64,000 bases of DNA, taken from assembly GCF_003105155.1 (NCBI RefSeq), contig NZ_QETK01000025.1:1-64000 (forward strand), given 5' to 3'. The notes under the pieces are model-generated. The model saw only the letters and a program-made list of their open reading frames with translations. It was not told where the DNA came from and searched no databases. The stretch comes from Pseudomonas sp. SDI. GTDB lineage: Bacteria > Pseudomonadota > Gammaproteobacteria > Pseudomonadales > Pseudomonadaceae. Each line of letters opens with the position of its first letter. Position 1 is the first letter of the stretch. The translations under genes and the position numbers were made by a program. Positions 41,699 through 51,048 of the stretch are shown here, in pieces.

Positions 41699-41728
41699 GC
41701 CACGGCGACCGCCAACGGCCGCCGTGGC
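41699..41728. terminator. Possible bidirectional terminator hairpin
   Basis: GCCACGGCG and CGCCGTGGC form 9-bp arms around a 12-base loop, between the convergent RNase T2 and small secreted-protein genes. No T-run follows, so the terminator role is inferred only from stem strength and position. Confidence 0.45.
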
Positions 41729-41742
41729 CCTAGCCAAGGCTC

Positions 41743-41922
41743 TCAATGCTGGCCTTTATGATCCAGCGCCGCATAGAAATTCGCGCTCTGCTGCAAATAT
41801 TTCTGGGTATAGCTCGGTGTCGCCGACTTGCGTTCCTCGACCTGCACCTGGGCGCCCGCAGGCAGCACAACCGAAGCAGAGATGGCGGAGGCGGCGATGA
41901 CCGAGAAAAGATTGAAGTTCAT
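41743..41922 (-). CDS. Small secreted protein (59 aa, YbgT-like size, DUF unknown)
   Basis: This 59-residue protein has a clear signal peptide (NLFSVIAASAISASVVLPAGAQ, given in pieces: NLFSVIAASAISAS and VVLPAGAQ, cut probably after A-Q) and a short mature part with QKYLQQSANFYAALDHK. GAGG lies eight bases before ATG 41922, supporting a real gene despite its size. It converges with RNase T2 and lies upstream of the lactonase gene, with no operon link visible. I recognise no family; function unknown. Confidence 0.6.
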   Translation of the reverse strand: MNFNLFSVIAASAISASVVLPAGAQVQVEERKSATPSYTQKYLQQSANFYAALDHKGQH

Positions 41923-42044
41923 GGCATTGACCTCGAAGTCGGAAGTTTGAAGTGGCCGTCTGCGGCCGTGAAGCAAACTTACGCCCGCCACCCCCGCGCT
42001 GAAAAATTCATTGCGGCAGTAGCGGATATCAAGGCAATTGATAC

Positions 42045-43184
42045 TTAGTCGATGAACTTCAGGTCCGACGGTGCCGGCTGATCCAGCACCTGCAGGGTCT
42101 TGCCGAGCAGCCCGTTCAGCGGGTCGCGTTTGATCACCAGCAGTTGGTTGCTCTTCTGATTGGCGATCAACACGTAGCCCTGGCTCGGGTCCAGGGCAAA
42201 CTCGCGCGGGTGATCGCCCTCCACCGACCGTCGTTGCAGAAACTGCAAGCTGCCATCCTTGGGGTTGACCACGAACACCACCAGTTCGTTGGCGGTGCCG
42301 CGATTGCTCACATACAGGAAGCGCCCGTCGGCGGACAAGTGCAAGGCCCCGGCGGCCTTGGCCGCGGCGTCCGGCTGGTCGGTCAGCTCGACCAGCTGGC
42401 GCTGCACCAGGGTGCCGCCACGGTAGTCGAACACGGCCACCTGGGCGCTCATTTCCAGGGTCAGGTAGGCCTGTTTGCCATCGCTGGAGAACAGCAGGTG
42501 GCGTGGCCCGCTACCGGCTGGCAGGCTCACCGAAGCTGGAGTGGCCGGGCTCAGCGGAGCCTTGGGGTTGTCGCCGTTGTAGCGGTAGATGAACACCCGG
42601 TCGGCGCCCAGGTCGCTGGCAAACACATAGCGCCCGTCGCGCGACGACACCACCGAATGCACATGCGGCCCGGCCTGACGCTCAGGGTTAACCTTGCTGG
42701 CCGGATGCTGCAACTGCTGCACCGGTGCCGACAGCCGGCCATCGGCGGCCACCGGCAGTACGCTCAGGCTGCCGCCCGGATCGGGCTGCACGCCATAGTT
42801 GGCCACGAACAGGAAGCGCCCGTCGTGGCTGAGGCTGGAATGGGTCGGCTCATCGCCGTGGCTGCTGACCTGGCTGAGCGGGCTCAGTTGATAACCGGCC
42901 GGGGCGAGGCTGAAGCTGCTGACTTCGCCCTTGCCGGCACCGTTTTCGTTGACCACGAACAGCTGGCGGTGATCGGCCGAGAGGGTCAACCAGGACGGAT
43001 TGCGGCTGTTGAGCACCTGCAACGGAGTCGTATCGAGCCTGCCGCTGATGCTGTCGAAGCGGTAGCGGTACAGGCCTTCGCTGGCGCCGTCGGTGTAGCT
43101 GCCCAACAGCAGTTGGTGGCTGTGGGCCGGGGTGGTCAACAGCATGGCACTAGCGGTCAGCAGTATCGTCAGCAGGTGCGTCAT
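42045..43184 (-). CDS. Periplasmic lactonase-family beta-propeller protein
   Basis: This 379-residue seven-bladed beta-propeller resembles the lactonase/6-phosphogluconolactonase (Pgl, YbhE) family. A signal peptide (about 1-21, LLTILLTASAMLLTTPAHS) distinguishes it from the cytosolic enzyme and suggests periplasmic action on sugar-acid lactones. Family signatures include LLLGSYTDGASEGLYRY, GDEPTHSSLSHDGRFLFVANY, AGPHVHSVV and LYVSNRG. It starts inside the 3' end of the 98-aa gene (overlap 35 bases), so the two are co-transcribed. Substrate unproven. Confidence 0.85.
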   Translation of the reverse strand: MTHLLTILLTASAMLLTTPAHSHQLLLGSYTDGASEGLYRYRFDSISGRLDTTPLQVLNSRNPSWLTLSADHRQLFVVNENGAGKGEVSSFSLAPAGYQLSPLSQVSSHGDEPTHSSLSHDGRFLFVANYGVQPDPGGSLSVLPVAADGRLSAPVQQLQHPASKVNPERQAGPHVHSVVSSRDGRYVFASDLGADRVFIYRYNGDNPKAPLSPATPASVSLPAGSGPRHLLFSSDGKQAYLTLEMSAQVAVFDYRGGTLVQRQLVELTDQPDAAAKAAGALHLSADGRFLYVSNRGTANELVVFVVNPKDGSLQFLQRRSVEGDHPREFALDPSQGYVLIANQKSNQLLVIKRDPLNGLLGKTLQVLDQPAPSDLKFID

Positions 43185-43446
43185 GGTCTTCTTGGTCTTC
43201 GTCCGGGGCGCGGAAGGCGCTCATCAAGACTAGACGATGCTCGCCCTGCTCGGTGTCGATCAACCAGTCCTGGCCATCGGCACGCGCCTGGTCGAGCTGG
43301 GCCGGGCTGAAGCTCCAGCGCTTGAGCGCGCGGCCATCCATCAGTTCGATGTGCAGGCCGGTGGCGTCGTGGGTGAATTCGAAGGCGTGCAAACCGTCGA
43401 TCAGGAGCATGTCGCAGGTGTGCAGGGCTTGGCTAAGGGTGGTCAT
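43150..43446 (-). CDS. Conserved-looking hypothetical protein, 98 aa (DUF5629-like?)
   Basis: This 98-residue soluble protein starts at ATG 43446. TCDMLLIDGLHAFEFTHDATG, SFSPAQLDQARA and LVLMSAFRAPDEDQEDHDAP are the salient parts, ending in an acidic tail. No membrane or signal segment. It overlaps the lactonase gene by 35 bases. I think it is the pseudomonad DUF5629 type, but am not sure. A longer upstream frame runs through a REP and is not real. Confidence 0.7.
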   Translation of the reverse strand: MTTLSQALHTCDMLLIDGLHAFEFTHDATGLHIELMDGRALKRWSFSPAQLDQARADGQDWLIDTEQGEHRLVLMSAFRAPDEDQEDHDAPADDTADR

Positions 43447-43495
43447 GGGCGAGGATCTGGTTCCGGCAGGAAAGCCGGGATGATACCTCAAAAGC

Positions 43496-43566
43496 AGCGC
43501 GGGACGAGCCCGCTCCCAGAGGGGTGTAGGTGATCCCTCTGTAGGAGCGGGCTCGTCCCGCGATGC
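43496..43566. repeat. REP pair between the 98-aa gene and the RND exporter
   Basis: Two inverted REP units (CGCGGGACGAGCCCGCTCCC and GGAGCGGGCTCGTCCCGCGA) lie just past the RND gene's stop. Same type as the others. Confidence 0.85.
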
Positions 43567-43577
43567 AGACACCTCGG

Positions 43578-45980
43578 TTAGTGGGCGAAGATCGACCCGC
43601 CCTGCTTGCCCGCCAGTTTCTCCGGCTTGATCAGGAACCGCGCCAGGGCCGGCAACAGCCACAGCGCACCGAACATGTTCCAGAGCAGCATGAAGGTCAG
43701 CATCAGGCCCATGTCGGCCTGGAACTTGATCGCCGAGAAGATCCAGGTACACACACCGATCGCCAGGCACAGGCCGGTGAACAGTACCGCTTTACCGGTG
43801 GACTTCAGGGTCTGGTAGTAGGCCTCCTGCAACGGCATGCCGGCACGCAGGAAACTTTCCAGACGGCTGTAGATGTAGATGCCGTAGTCGACACCGATAC
43901 CCACCCCCAGCGCCACCACCGGCAAGGTCGCCACCTTCACCCCGATGCCCATGAAGGCCATCAGCGCGTTACCCAGCACCGAGGTCAGCACCAGCGGCAG
44001 GACGATGCACAGGGTCGCGGCAAACGAGCGGAAGGTGATCATGCACATCACCGCCACACAGATGTACACCAGGATCAGGATGGTCAGCTCGGCCGACTTG
44101 ATCACCTCGTTGGTGGCCGCCTCGATCCCGGCGTTACCGGCTGCCAGGAGGAACTCCAGGCCGTCCTTGTTGTGCTCGTCGGCGAAGGTTTTCACCGCGT
44201 TTACCACGCGGTCGAGGGTCTCGGCCTTGTGGTCGTTGAGGAACACCAGCACCGGTGCCAGCGAGCAGTCGGCGTTGTATAGGCCGTCGGCACGCGAGAT
44301 CGAGCTGTTGAGCACATCCGGGTTACGCGACAAGGTCTCCCATTTCAGGTTGCCCTCGTTCATGCCCTTGATCATCTGCTTGGACACGGTCACCAGCGAG
44401 ATCGCCGACTGCACGCCCGGGGTGTTCTCCATCTTCCACATCAGCTCGTCGATCGGCGCCATGGTCGGGTACACCGAGCAGCCTTCGCTCTGGGTCTTGA
44501 CCATCACCACCAGCACATCGGAACTGGTCGAGTAGTTGCCGATAATGAAGCTGTTGTCCTGGTTGTAGCGCGAATCCGGGCGCAGCTCCGGCGCGCCTTG
44601 GTCGAGGTCGCCGATCTTCAGGTTCTGGCTGTACCAGAGGCCGCCACCAAAGGCGAGCAAGGCCAGCACGACGGACACCGGTGCCACCTTGGCACTGGCG
44701 AAGTTCGACAGCAGGCGCCAGAACGGATGTTCACGGGTTGCGTCCTTCTTGCTGCGCTCAATGGCCTTTTTGCTGATGCCGACATAGGAGATCGCTACCG
44801 GTAGCAGGATCAGGTTGGTGAAGACGATCACCGCCACGCCGATCGAAGCGCCGATGGCCAGTTCGCGAATCACCCCGATGTCGATGATCAACAGGGTAAT
44901 GAAGCCCACCGCGTCGGCGAGGATAGCGATCATCCCCGGCAGGAACAGCTGGCGGAAGGTGCGTCGCGCGGCGGTCAGGGCGTTGTCGGCGTCGCTGGAC
45001 TGCAAGGCGATGCCGTTGATCTTCTGCACCCCGTGCGAAATGCCGATGGCGAAGATCAGGAACGGCACCAGCATCGAGTACGGGTCCAGGCCGAAGCCCA
45101 CCGCGTGCATCAGGCCGAGCTGCCAGACCACCGCCACCAGGGTGGTGATCAGCACTGCGATGGTGCTGCGGATGCACCAGGTAAACCAGTACAGCAGGAT
45201 CCAGGTGATGACCAGGGCGATACCGAAGAACATCGCCACCATCATCAGGCCGTCGATCAGGTCGCCGACCTTCTTCGCGAAGCCGACGATGTGGATCTTC
45301 ACGTGCGGGTTCTGCGCCTGGAACTTGTCGCGGATCTTCTCTTCCAGCTGGTGTGAGAACGCCTGGTAGTCGAGCTTGACCTGTTTGCCCTGGTCCTGCG
45401 GATCGGGGTAGGACTCCAGCAACGGAATATCGATGATGCTCGACTTGAAGTTGTTCGCCACCAACCGGCCGACCTGACCGGACTTGAGCACGTTGTTGCG
45501 CAAGTCTTCGAGGCTGTCCTCGGAGCCGTCGTAGGTCTGCGGAATCACCTCGCCACCGGCAAAGCCTTCCTCGGTCACTTCGGTCCAGCGCACACTGGGG
45601 CTCCACAGCGACTTGAGGCCGGAGCGGTCGACGCCGGGGATGTAGAACACCTCGTCGTGGATCTGGCGCAAGGTCTCCATGTAGTCCTTGCTGAAGATGT
45701 CGCCGTTGGTCGACTCCACCGAAATACGCACCGTGTTGCCGAGGTTGGCCAGGTCGTTACGGTGTTCGAGCATGTTCTGGATGAACGGGTGCTCCAGCGG
45801 GATCATCTTCTCGAAGCTGGTCGAGGGGCGGATCAGCGTGGCCTGCCAGAACAGGAAGATACTCACCAGCAGGCAAATACCGATGACCACCGGACGATTG
45901 TTGAAGATCAGGCGCTCGAGCAGGGTCGCTTTGCCCTGATGGTGTTGCTGATTCATGTCGATCGACTCCCGACTGGTCAT
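43578..45980 (-). CDS. RND/MMPL-family exporter
   Basis: This 800-residue RND permease of the MMPL/hydrophobe exporter type has twelve predicted membrane segments in two blocks (about 225-440 and 620-790) with two periplasmic loops (about 45-220 and 450-600). Typical are FAIGISHGVQKINGI and ALGVGIGVDYGIYIYSRLES, carrying the charged core residues for proton coupling. The preceding Ycf48-like gene overlaps by four bases (ATGA), a pairing known in pseudomonads, often with DUF1302 and DUF1329 proteins, absent here. A start at ATG 45956 (GGGAG upstream) is an alternative to 45980. Likely exports lipids or hydrophobic compounds. Confidence 0.9.
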   Translation of the reverse strand: MTSRESIDMNQQHHQGKATLLERLIFNNRPVVIGICLLVSIFLFWQATLIRPSTSFEKMIPLEHPFIQNMLEHRNDLANLGNTVRISVESTNGDIFSKDYMETLRQIHDEVFYIPGVDRSGLKSLWSPSVRWTEVTEEGFAGGEVIPQTYDGSEDSLEDLRNNVLKSGQVGRLVANNFKSSIIDIPLLESYPDPQDQGKQVKLDYQAFSHQLEEKIRDKFQAQNPHVKIHIVGFAKKVGDLIDGLMMVAMFFGIALVITWILLYWFTWCIRSTIAVLITTLVAVVWQLGLMHAVGFGLDPYSMLVPFLIFAIGISHGVQKINGIALQSSDADNALTAARRTFRQLFLPGMIAILADAVGFITLLIIDIGVIRELAIGASIGVAVIVFTNLILLPVAISYVGISKKAIERSKKDATREHPFWRLLSNFASAKVAPVSVVLALLAFGGGLWYSQNLKIGDLDQGAPELRPDSRYNQDNSFIIGNYSTSSDVLVVMVKTQSEGCSVYPTMAPIDELMWKMENTPGVQSAISLVTVSKQMIKGMNEGNLKWETLSRNPDVLNSSISRADGLYNADCSLAPVLVFLNDHKAETLDRVVNAVKTFADEHNKDGLEFLLAAGNAGIEAATNEVIKSAELTILILVYICVAVMCMITFRSFAATLCIVLPLVLTSVLGNALMAFMGIGVKVATLPVVALGVGIGVDYGIYIYSRLESFLRAGMPLQEAYYQTLKSTGKAVLFTGLCLAIGVCTWIFSAIKFQADMGLMLTFMLLWNMFGALWLLPALARFLIKPEKLAGKQGGSIFAH

Positions 45981-47041
45981 GGTTGCACCCTCTCGGCACC
46001 GGTTGCCGTGGCGGCATGCTCGCCGCCCTGGCCGACCACGATCAGGTTGCCGTCCGCCACCGCAGTCACGGCCGACAGCGCCAGGCGATCGGCGCGATTG
46101 ACCACGCTGAAGCTGACCCCGTCGTCGCCGCTGCGCAGCACGGTGCCGCCGTTGCCGACTAATACCAGGCTGCCATCATCGAGAAGCGTAGCGCCTGCCA
46201 GGCCGAATTCGAGCGGGCCGCGTACCCCTTGCAGCGGGACTTGCTGCCAACTGTTGCCAAAATCGCTGGAACGGTAGAGGTTGCCGCGCAGGCCATAGGC
46301 CAGCAGGGTGTTGGCCTGGGCGGTGCCGATCACGCCGAAAAAGGTGCCTTCGTATGGGCTTTGCAGTTTTTCCCAGGTCTGGCCGAAATCGCTGGAGCGG
46401 AACAGGCTGCCTTGTTCGCCAACCACGAACAGGCCGGCGTCCTTGACCGCGGCGATGCCATTGAGGTGGAGTTGATCCGGGTTATCGAGGCGTTCGCTGA
46501 TGTCTTGCCAGTGCTTGCCGCCATCGGTGGTTTCCAGGGTGGCGCCATAGGCACCGACCGCGATGCCGTGTTCGGCGTTCTGGAACCAGACGTCGAGCAG
46601 CGGCGCTTCGCGCTGCAGGTCTTCGAACTGTTTGCTCCAGGTGGCGCCGCCGTCGTCGCTGGCGAGGATCTGCGCATCGTGACCGACCGCCCAGCCGTGC
46701 TTGGCGTCGACGAAGTAGACTGCCGTGAGCAACTGCCGGGTCGGCACCCGGGCCTGGCTCCAGCTGTTGCCTTGGTCGTCGGAGAAGAGGATATGGCCAC
46801 GGTCGCCGACGGCCACCAGGCGCGTGCCGGCCTTGGCGATGTCGATCAGCAGGCTGCGTTCAGCCTTGGCCGAGGTTTGTGAATAGAGGGTCTTGGTCGT
46901 ATCGTCGCCTTGTGCGGCGTCGACGCTATCGGCCAGCAGCCCCATTGCCAGTGCCAGCAGGGCGCCAGTGGCCAGCGCAGTAGCGGCTGCCCTTCCACGC
47001 CGTGCCCCCTGAATGGCGTGTGCCATGACAGGCTCACTCAT
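45977..47041 (-). CDS. Ycf48/BNR-repeat beta-propeller protein
   Basis: This 354-residue exported beta-propeller is of the photosystem II assembly factor Ycf48-like family. The N-terminus holds a signal or anchor segment (about 20-42), then repeats of the form SDDQGNSWS, SDDGGATWS, TTDGGKHWQ and SSDFGQTWE (BNR/Asp-box). It overlaps the RND exporter gene by four bases, so it probably acts with it in the periplasm, perhaps in cargo binding. ATG 47041 has GGGAG upstream; ATG 47026 is an alternative. No link to photosynthesis is meant. Confidence 0.9.
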   Translation of the reverse strand: MSEPVMAHAIQGARRGRAAATALATGALLALAMGLLADSVDAAQGDDTTKTLYSQTSAKAERSLLIDIAKAGTRLVAVGDRGHILFSDDQGNSWSQARVPTRQLLTAVYFVDAKHGWAVGHDAQILASDDGGATWSKQFEDLQREAPLLDVWFQNAEHGIAVGAYGATLETTDGGKHWQDISERLDNPDQLHLNGIAAVKDAGLFVVGEQGSLFRSSDFGQTWEKLQSPYEGTFFGVIGTAQANTLLAYGLRGNLYRSSDFGNSWQQVPLQGVRGPLEFGLAGATLLDDGSLVLVGNGGTVLRSGDDGVSFSVVNRADRLALSAVTAVADGNLIVVGQGGEHAATATGAERVQP

Positions 47042-47192
47042 AGACCTCTCCCACGATTATTGTTATTTGGGTAGTGCCTGCGGGGCTGAAAGTACCTGAA
47101 TAGAGCCCCGCGAATGTAGAGCTCAAGCTAACAGGCTTTGGAAATGGATGACAACGCGGTTGTCGTTATCTTTTGTTAAGACGGCCTGCAAT

Positions 47193-47260
47193 GCATCGCG
47201 GGACGAGCCCGCTCCCACAGGGTTCGCGCAACCTTGTGGGAGCGGGCTCGCCCCGCGATT
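47193..47260. repeat. REP pair between pepN and the Ycf48-like gene
   Basis: GCATCGCGGGACGAGCCCGC and GAGCGGGCTCGCCCCGCGAT are inverted REP units separated by about 25 bases, ending 17 bases before the pepN stop codon. Confidence 0.85.
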
Positions 47261-47276
47261 AGTCACGAGCGAAGAC

Positions 47277-49934
47277 TCAAGCCAGGCTCTTGCTCACCAC
47301 TTCGAACACATCGCTGGACAACGCACCCGAGCCACGGATCCGCTCAAGCTCGGCTTTCATCAGCGCCTGACGCGCTGCGTCGTACTTGCGCCAGCGGGTC
47401 AGCGGTGCCAATTGCCGCGAGGCAATCTGCGGGTTCAGGGCATTCAGCTCGATCACCAGGTCCGCCAGGAAGCGATACCCCGAACCGTCCGCCGCGTGGA
47501 AGTTGATCAGGTTCTGTCCGGCAAACGCCCCCACCAACGCCCGGACCTTGTTCGGGTTCTTCAAGGTGAATGCCGGATGCTCCATCAGCTTGCGCACCCG
47601 CGCCAGGCCGCCCGGCAAGGTGCTGGCGGCCTGCACGCTGAACCACTGATCCATGACCAGCGGGTTGTCCTTGAAGTGCTCGGCGAAGGTGTCCAGGGCC
47701 TTGGCACGCTCGGCCTCGAACGGCGAGTTGACCAGCACGGCCAGCGCCGTCAGGCGCTCGGTCATGTTGTCACAGGCGTCGAACTGTTCCAGGGTCGCTT
47801 CCAGCACCTGCGACTTGCCGCTGAGCATCAGGTACGACAGCACGATGTTCTGCAAACCACGCCGGGCGAAATGCTCGGCCTCGGCCACATACGCGGTTGC
47901 CCGCGATACCGCCCGGTTGGCCTGGTAACGCGCCCACAAGGCATCGAACAGCTGCGCGGCCAGTTGCTGGCGGGCGAACTCGCGGGCCGCATGAATGGCA
48001 TCGACATCGGCCACTTCGCTGATTTCGGTGAGGTACGCCTCGCTTGGCAGCGAGAGCATTTCGGCAACCATCGCCGGGTCCAGTTGCTCGTTGGCCAGTA
48101 CGCTGCCCAGCGCCGTCACCAGGCGCTGATCGAGGCGTAGGGCAACGCCCTGTTGATACTGACCGATCAGCTCCTGCAATACCTGCACCGACAACTGCTG
48201 GCCGGCTTCCCAGCGGTTGAAGCCATCGCTGTCGTGCTGCATGAGGAACATCAGCTGGTCGCGGTCGTACGGGAAACTCAGCTTCACCGGCGCACTGAAG
48301 CCGCGCAGCAACGACGGCAACGGCTTGGCAGCAACCCCGACGAAGGTGAAGGTCTGCTCGGCTTCGGTCACCGACAGCACCCGGCTGCTGCCCTGCGCCG
48401 CCGCTTCGCCGCTCAGGCGCAGGGCGATGTCGTTGCCCTGGGCATCGAGCAGGCCGAGCTCGACCGGAATCACGAACGGCAGCTTTTCGACCTTGTCCGG
48501 GGTGGCCGGGCAGCTCTGGCGGAAGCTCAGGCTGTAGGTTTGCGCAGCGCTGTCATACGCCTCGCTAACCTGCAAGCGCGGCGTACCAGCCTGGCTGTAC
48601 CAGCGTTTGAACTGGCTGAGGTCGACACCGTTGGCATCTTCCATGGCCTTGATGAAGTCGTCGCAGGTGACTGCCTGGCCGTCATGCCGCTCGAAGTACA
48701 GGTCGCTGCCCTTGCGGAAGCCCGCGTTGCCGAGCAGGGTACGCACCATGCGCACCACCTCCGAACCCTTCTCGTACACGGTCAGGGTGTAGAAGTTGGA
48801 GATTTCGATAAAGCTGTCGGGACGCACCGCGTGGGCCATCGGCCCGGCATCTTCGGCGAACTGGTGGGTACGCAGGTAGGCTACGTCCTCAATGCGCTTG
48901 ACCGTGCGCGAGTTCATGTCGGCGCTGAATTCGGCGTCGCGGAACACCGTAAAGCCTTCCTTGAGCGACAGCTGGAACCAGTCGCGGCAGGTCACGCGAT
49001 TGCCCGACCAGTTGTGGAAGTATTCGTGGGCGACCACCGCCTCGACGCGCTGGTGCGCGGCATCGGTGGCGGTTTCGGCGCGGGCCAGCACGCAACTGGA
49101 GTTGAAGATGTTCAGGCCCTTGTTTTCCATGGCGCCCATGTTGAAGTCGTTGACCGCGACGATCATGAAGATGTCCAGGTCGTACTCGCGGCCATAGACT
49201 TCTTCGTCCCAGCGCATCGACTTCTTCAGGCTGGTCATGGCGTGGCTGCACTTGTCGATGTTTTCTGGCTCGACATAGATGCGCAGGGTCACGTCGCGCC
49301 CCGACTGACGGGTAAAGGTGTCTTCGATGCACCACAGGTCGCCCGCCACCAGCGCAAACAGGTAGGCCGGTTTCATGAACGGGTCTTCCCAGGTGGCCCA
49401 GTGCCGACCGTCGGTCTGCGGGCCGCTGCCCACCGGGTTGCCATTGGACAGCAGCACCGGATAGCGATGCTGCTCGGCGATCACCGTGGTGGTGAAGGTG
49501 CTCATCACGTCCGGACGATCGAGGTAATAGGTGATCTTGCGGAAACCCTCGGCCTCGCACTGGGTGCAGAACATGCCGCCGGACTTGTACAGGCCTTCGA
49601 GGGCGGTATTGCGCTCCGGGTGGATCTTCACGCTGGTGTCCAGGGTGAAGCACGCGGCGGTCGGCTGCAGGGTCAGGTGGCTGTCGCTGAGCTGGTACTC
49701 GCCAGCCGCCAGCTCGCGATTTTCCAGCGCGACGCTGAGCAGTTCGAGTTGCTGGCCGTCGAGCACCAGCGGCGGCAAGTCAGCGCCGCGCGCCGGGTTG
49801 CGGCGCATGAGCAACTGCGCATGAACCAGGCTGTAATCCTCGAACAGCTCGAAGGTCAGGTGGGTCTCGTCAATCAGGTACTCGGGCGCCTGATAGTCCT
49901 TGAGGTAGATCACTTGCGGCTGATCGGTACGCAT
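47277..49934 (-). CDS. pepN: Aminopeptidase N
   Basis: This M1-family zinc aminopeptidase of 885 residues removes N-terminal residues from peptides in the cytoplasm. GAMENKGLN (substrate N-terminus binding) and VVAHEYFHNWSGNRV (zinc-binding HExxH, about residue 300) plus the downstream Glu in LKEGFTVFRD are the catalytic signatures. The N-terminal beta domain, a thermolysin-like domain, a beta sandwich (DUF3458) and a helical C-terminal domain fit the standard length. AAAGGA precedes ATG 49934. It is last in the nadK-to-pepN run, 12 bases after the DUF2797 gene. Confidence 0.97.
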   Translation of the reverse strand: MRTDQPQVIYLKDYQAPEYLIDETHLTFELFEDYSLVHAQLLMRRNPARGADLPPLVLDGQQLELLSVALENRELAAGEYQLSDSHLTLQPTAACFTLDTSVKIHPERNTALEGLYKSGGMFCTQCEAEGFRKITYYLDRPDVMSTFTTTVIAEQHRYPVLLSNGNPVGSGPQTDGRHWATWEDPFMKPAYLFALVAGDLWCIEDTFTRQSGRDVTLRIYVEPENIDKCSHAMTSLKKSMRWDEEVYGREYDLDIFMIVAVNDFNMGAMENKGLNIFNSSCVLARAETATDAAHQRVEAVVAHEYFHNWSGNRVTCRDWFQLSLKEGFTVFRDAEFSADMNSRTVKRIEDVAYLRTHQFAEDAGPMAHAVRPDSFIEISNFYTLTVYEKGSEVVRMVRTLLGNAGFRKGSDLYFERHDGQAVTCDDFIKAMEDANGVDLSQFKRWYSQAGTPRLQVSEAYDSAAQTYSLSFRQSCPATPDKVEKLPFVIPVELGLLDAQGNDIALRLSGEAAAQGSSRVLSVTEAEQTFTFVGVAAKPLPSLLRGFSAPVKLSFPYDRDQLMFLMQHDSDGFNRWEAGQQLSVQVLQELIGQYQQGVALRLDQRLVTALGSVLANEQLDPAMVAEMLSLPSEAYLTEISEVADVDAIHAAREFARQQLAAQLFDALWARYQANRAVSRATAYVAEAEHFARRGLQNIVLSYLMLSGKSQVLEATLEQFDACDNMTERLTALAVLVNSPFEAERAKALDTFAEHFKDNPLVMDQWFSVQAASTLPGGLARVRKLMEHPAFTLKNPNKVRALVGAFAGQNLINFHAADGSGYRFLADLVIELNALNPQIASRQLAPLTRWRKYDAARQALMKAELERIRGSGALSSDVFEVVSKSLA

Positions 49935-49946
49935 GTGGCGGTCCTT

Positions 49947-50744
49947 TTACTGATGCACGGCCAGCTGGTAGGCCGTGTACTTGCGAATGTTGATCACACC
50001 GGTATCGAAGATCAGGTACTGGCCCTTGATGCCCAGCAGGGTGCCTTCGGCCACGGGATTCTTGTCCAGGTTGAAGCTGGCGATCTTGCTCGGATACGCC
50101 TCGACCGGATAGCGGATTTCGACGGGCTCGGCGTCAGTCAGCGGCTGGATCGCCTGTAGGCCGAATCGCTCCTGCAATGCCTTGAAACCTTCGCCACAGC
50201 TGTCGAACAACTGCTCGCGCACCGCCACCAGGTCGACCGCCTCGGCCTCGCCCTTGAGCAGCGCACGCCAGTTGGTGCGGTCGGCAACCTGACTGCGGAA
50301 CAGGTCTTCGACCAGCCCGGACTGCTGCCGGGTGGCCACCCGCACAATGGGCAGGGCCTGGCTGGCGCCCTGGTCGAGCCAGCGCGTGGGCAATTGGCTG
50401 GCGCGGGTGATACCGACCTTGATGCCCGACGAGTTGGCCAGGTACACCACGTGGTCGGTCATGCAGAACTGCTCGCCCCAGGACGGCTCACGGCAGGTGC
50501 CCTGCGCGTAGTGGCACTTTTCCGGGGCCATGATGCACACGTCGCACTGCGCCAGCTTGGTCATGCACGGGTAGCAGTAGCCCTGGCTGAAGCTGGTTTT
50601 GGTCTTGCGCCCGCAATGGCAGCAGTGGATCGCGCCCAGGTACTCAAGGCGCACGGTCTGACCCAGCATCGGGTTGACCGGCAGCTCCACGTCGCCCAGG
50701 CGAAACGCGTATTGCACGACCGGCGTCTCGAGACGCGCGGACAT
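49947..50744 (-). CDS. DUF2797 protein
   Basis: This 265-residue DUF2797 protein has CCHCGRKTKTSFSQGYCYPC (paired CxxC motifs, about 45-65) followed by further cysteines in CDVCIMAPEKCHYAQGTC, a probable metal-binding region. The later HVVYLANSSGIKVGITR resembles a GIY-YIG-like strand. ATG 50744 is chosen: longer upstream frames overlap the DUF1315 gene. Function unknown; it sits 30 bases after DUF1315 and 12 before pepN. Confidence 0.85.
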   Translation of the reverse strand: MSARLETPVVQYAFRLGDVELPVNPMLGQTVRLEYLGAIHCCHCGRKTKTSFSQGYCYPCMTKLAQCDVCIMAPEKCHYAQGTCREPSWGEQFCMTDHVVYLANSSGIKVGITRASQLPTRWLDQGASQALPIVRVATRQQSGLVEDLFRSQVADRTNWRALLKGEAEAVDLVAVREQLFDSCGEGFKALQERFGLQAIQPLTDAEPVEIRYPVEAYPSKIASFNLDKNPVAEGTLLGIKGQYLIFDTGVINIRKYTAYQLAVHQ

Positions 50745-50773
50745 TTTACTGATGGAACCGCGGCCGACTTCGA

Positions 50774-51034
50774 TCAATGGATCGCGTCCGACTTGAACAG
50801 GATGTTCGGCACCGGCGCCGACTTCGAGGCACATTCCTGCGGGCCCATGTAGCCGGTACGCTGCTCTTCCGGCAGGTTCTGGATTTCCCAGGCAATCACC
50901 GCCTGCAACGACAGCTCTTTCTGCTCGGTGGTGAGCTTGCGCCCGTCGGACCATTTACCGAGCTCCACCGCCAGTTTCAGGCTCTGGTAGATCTCCGGGG
51001 TGATGTTTTCGATCATTTGCGCAAAAGTGGACAT
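50774..51034 (-). CDS. YeaC-like DUF1315 protein
   Basis: This 86-residue soluble protein of the YeaC/DUF1315 family is recognisable by GYMGPQECASKS near the C-terminus and IYQSLKLAVELGKWSDGRKL. Function is unknown in the family. ATG 51034 gives the normal length, and the frame is set by neighbours: 15 bases to the rhomboid gene's stop and 30 to DUF2797. Probably part of the same transcript. Confidence 0.88.
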   Translation of the reverse strand: MSTFAQMIENITPEIYQSLKLAVELGKWSDGRKLTTEQKELSLQAVIAWEIQNLPEEQRTGYMGPQECASKSAPVPNILFKSDAIH

Positions 51035-51048
51035 AGCGTCTCCCAAAA

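Noticed and set aside
48153..50159. Long plus-strand frame opposite pepN
   Set aside because: Antisense shadow; pepN is certain on the other strand.
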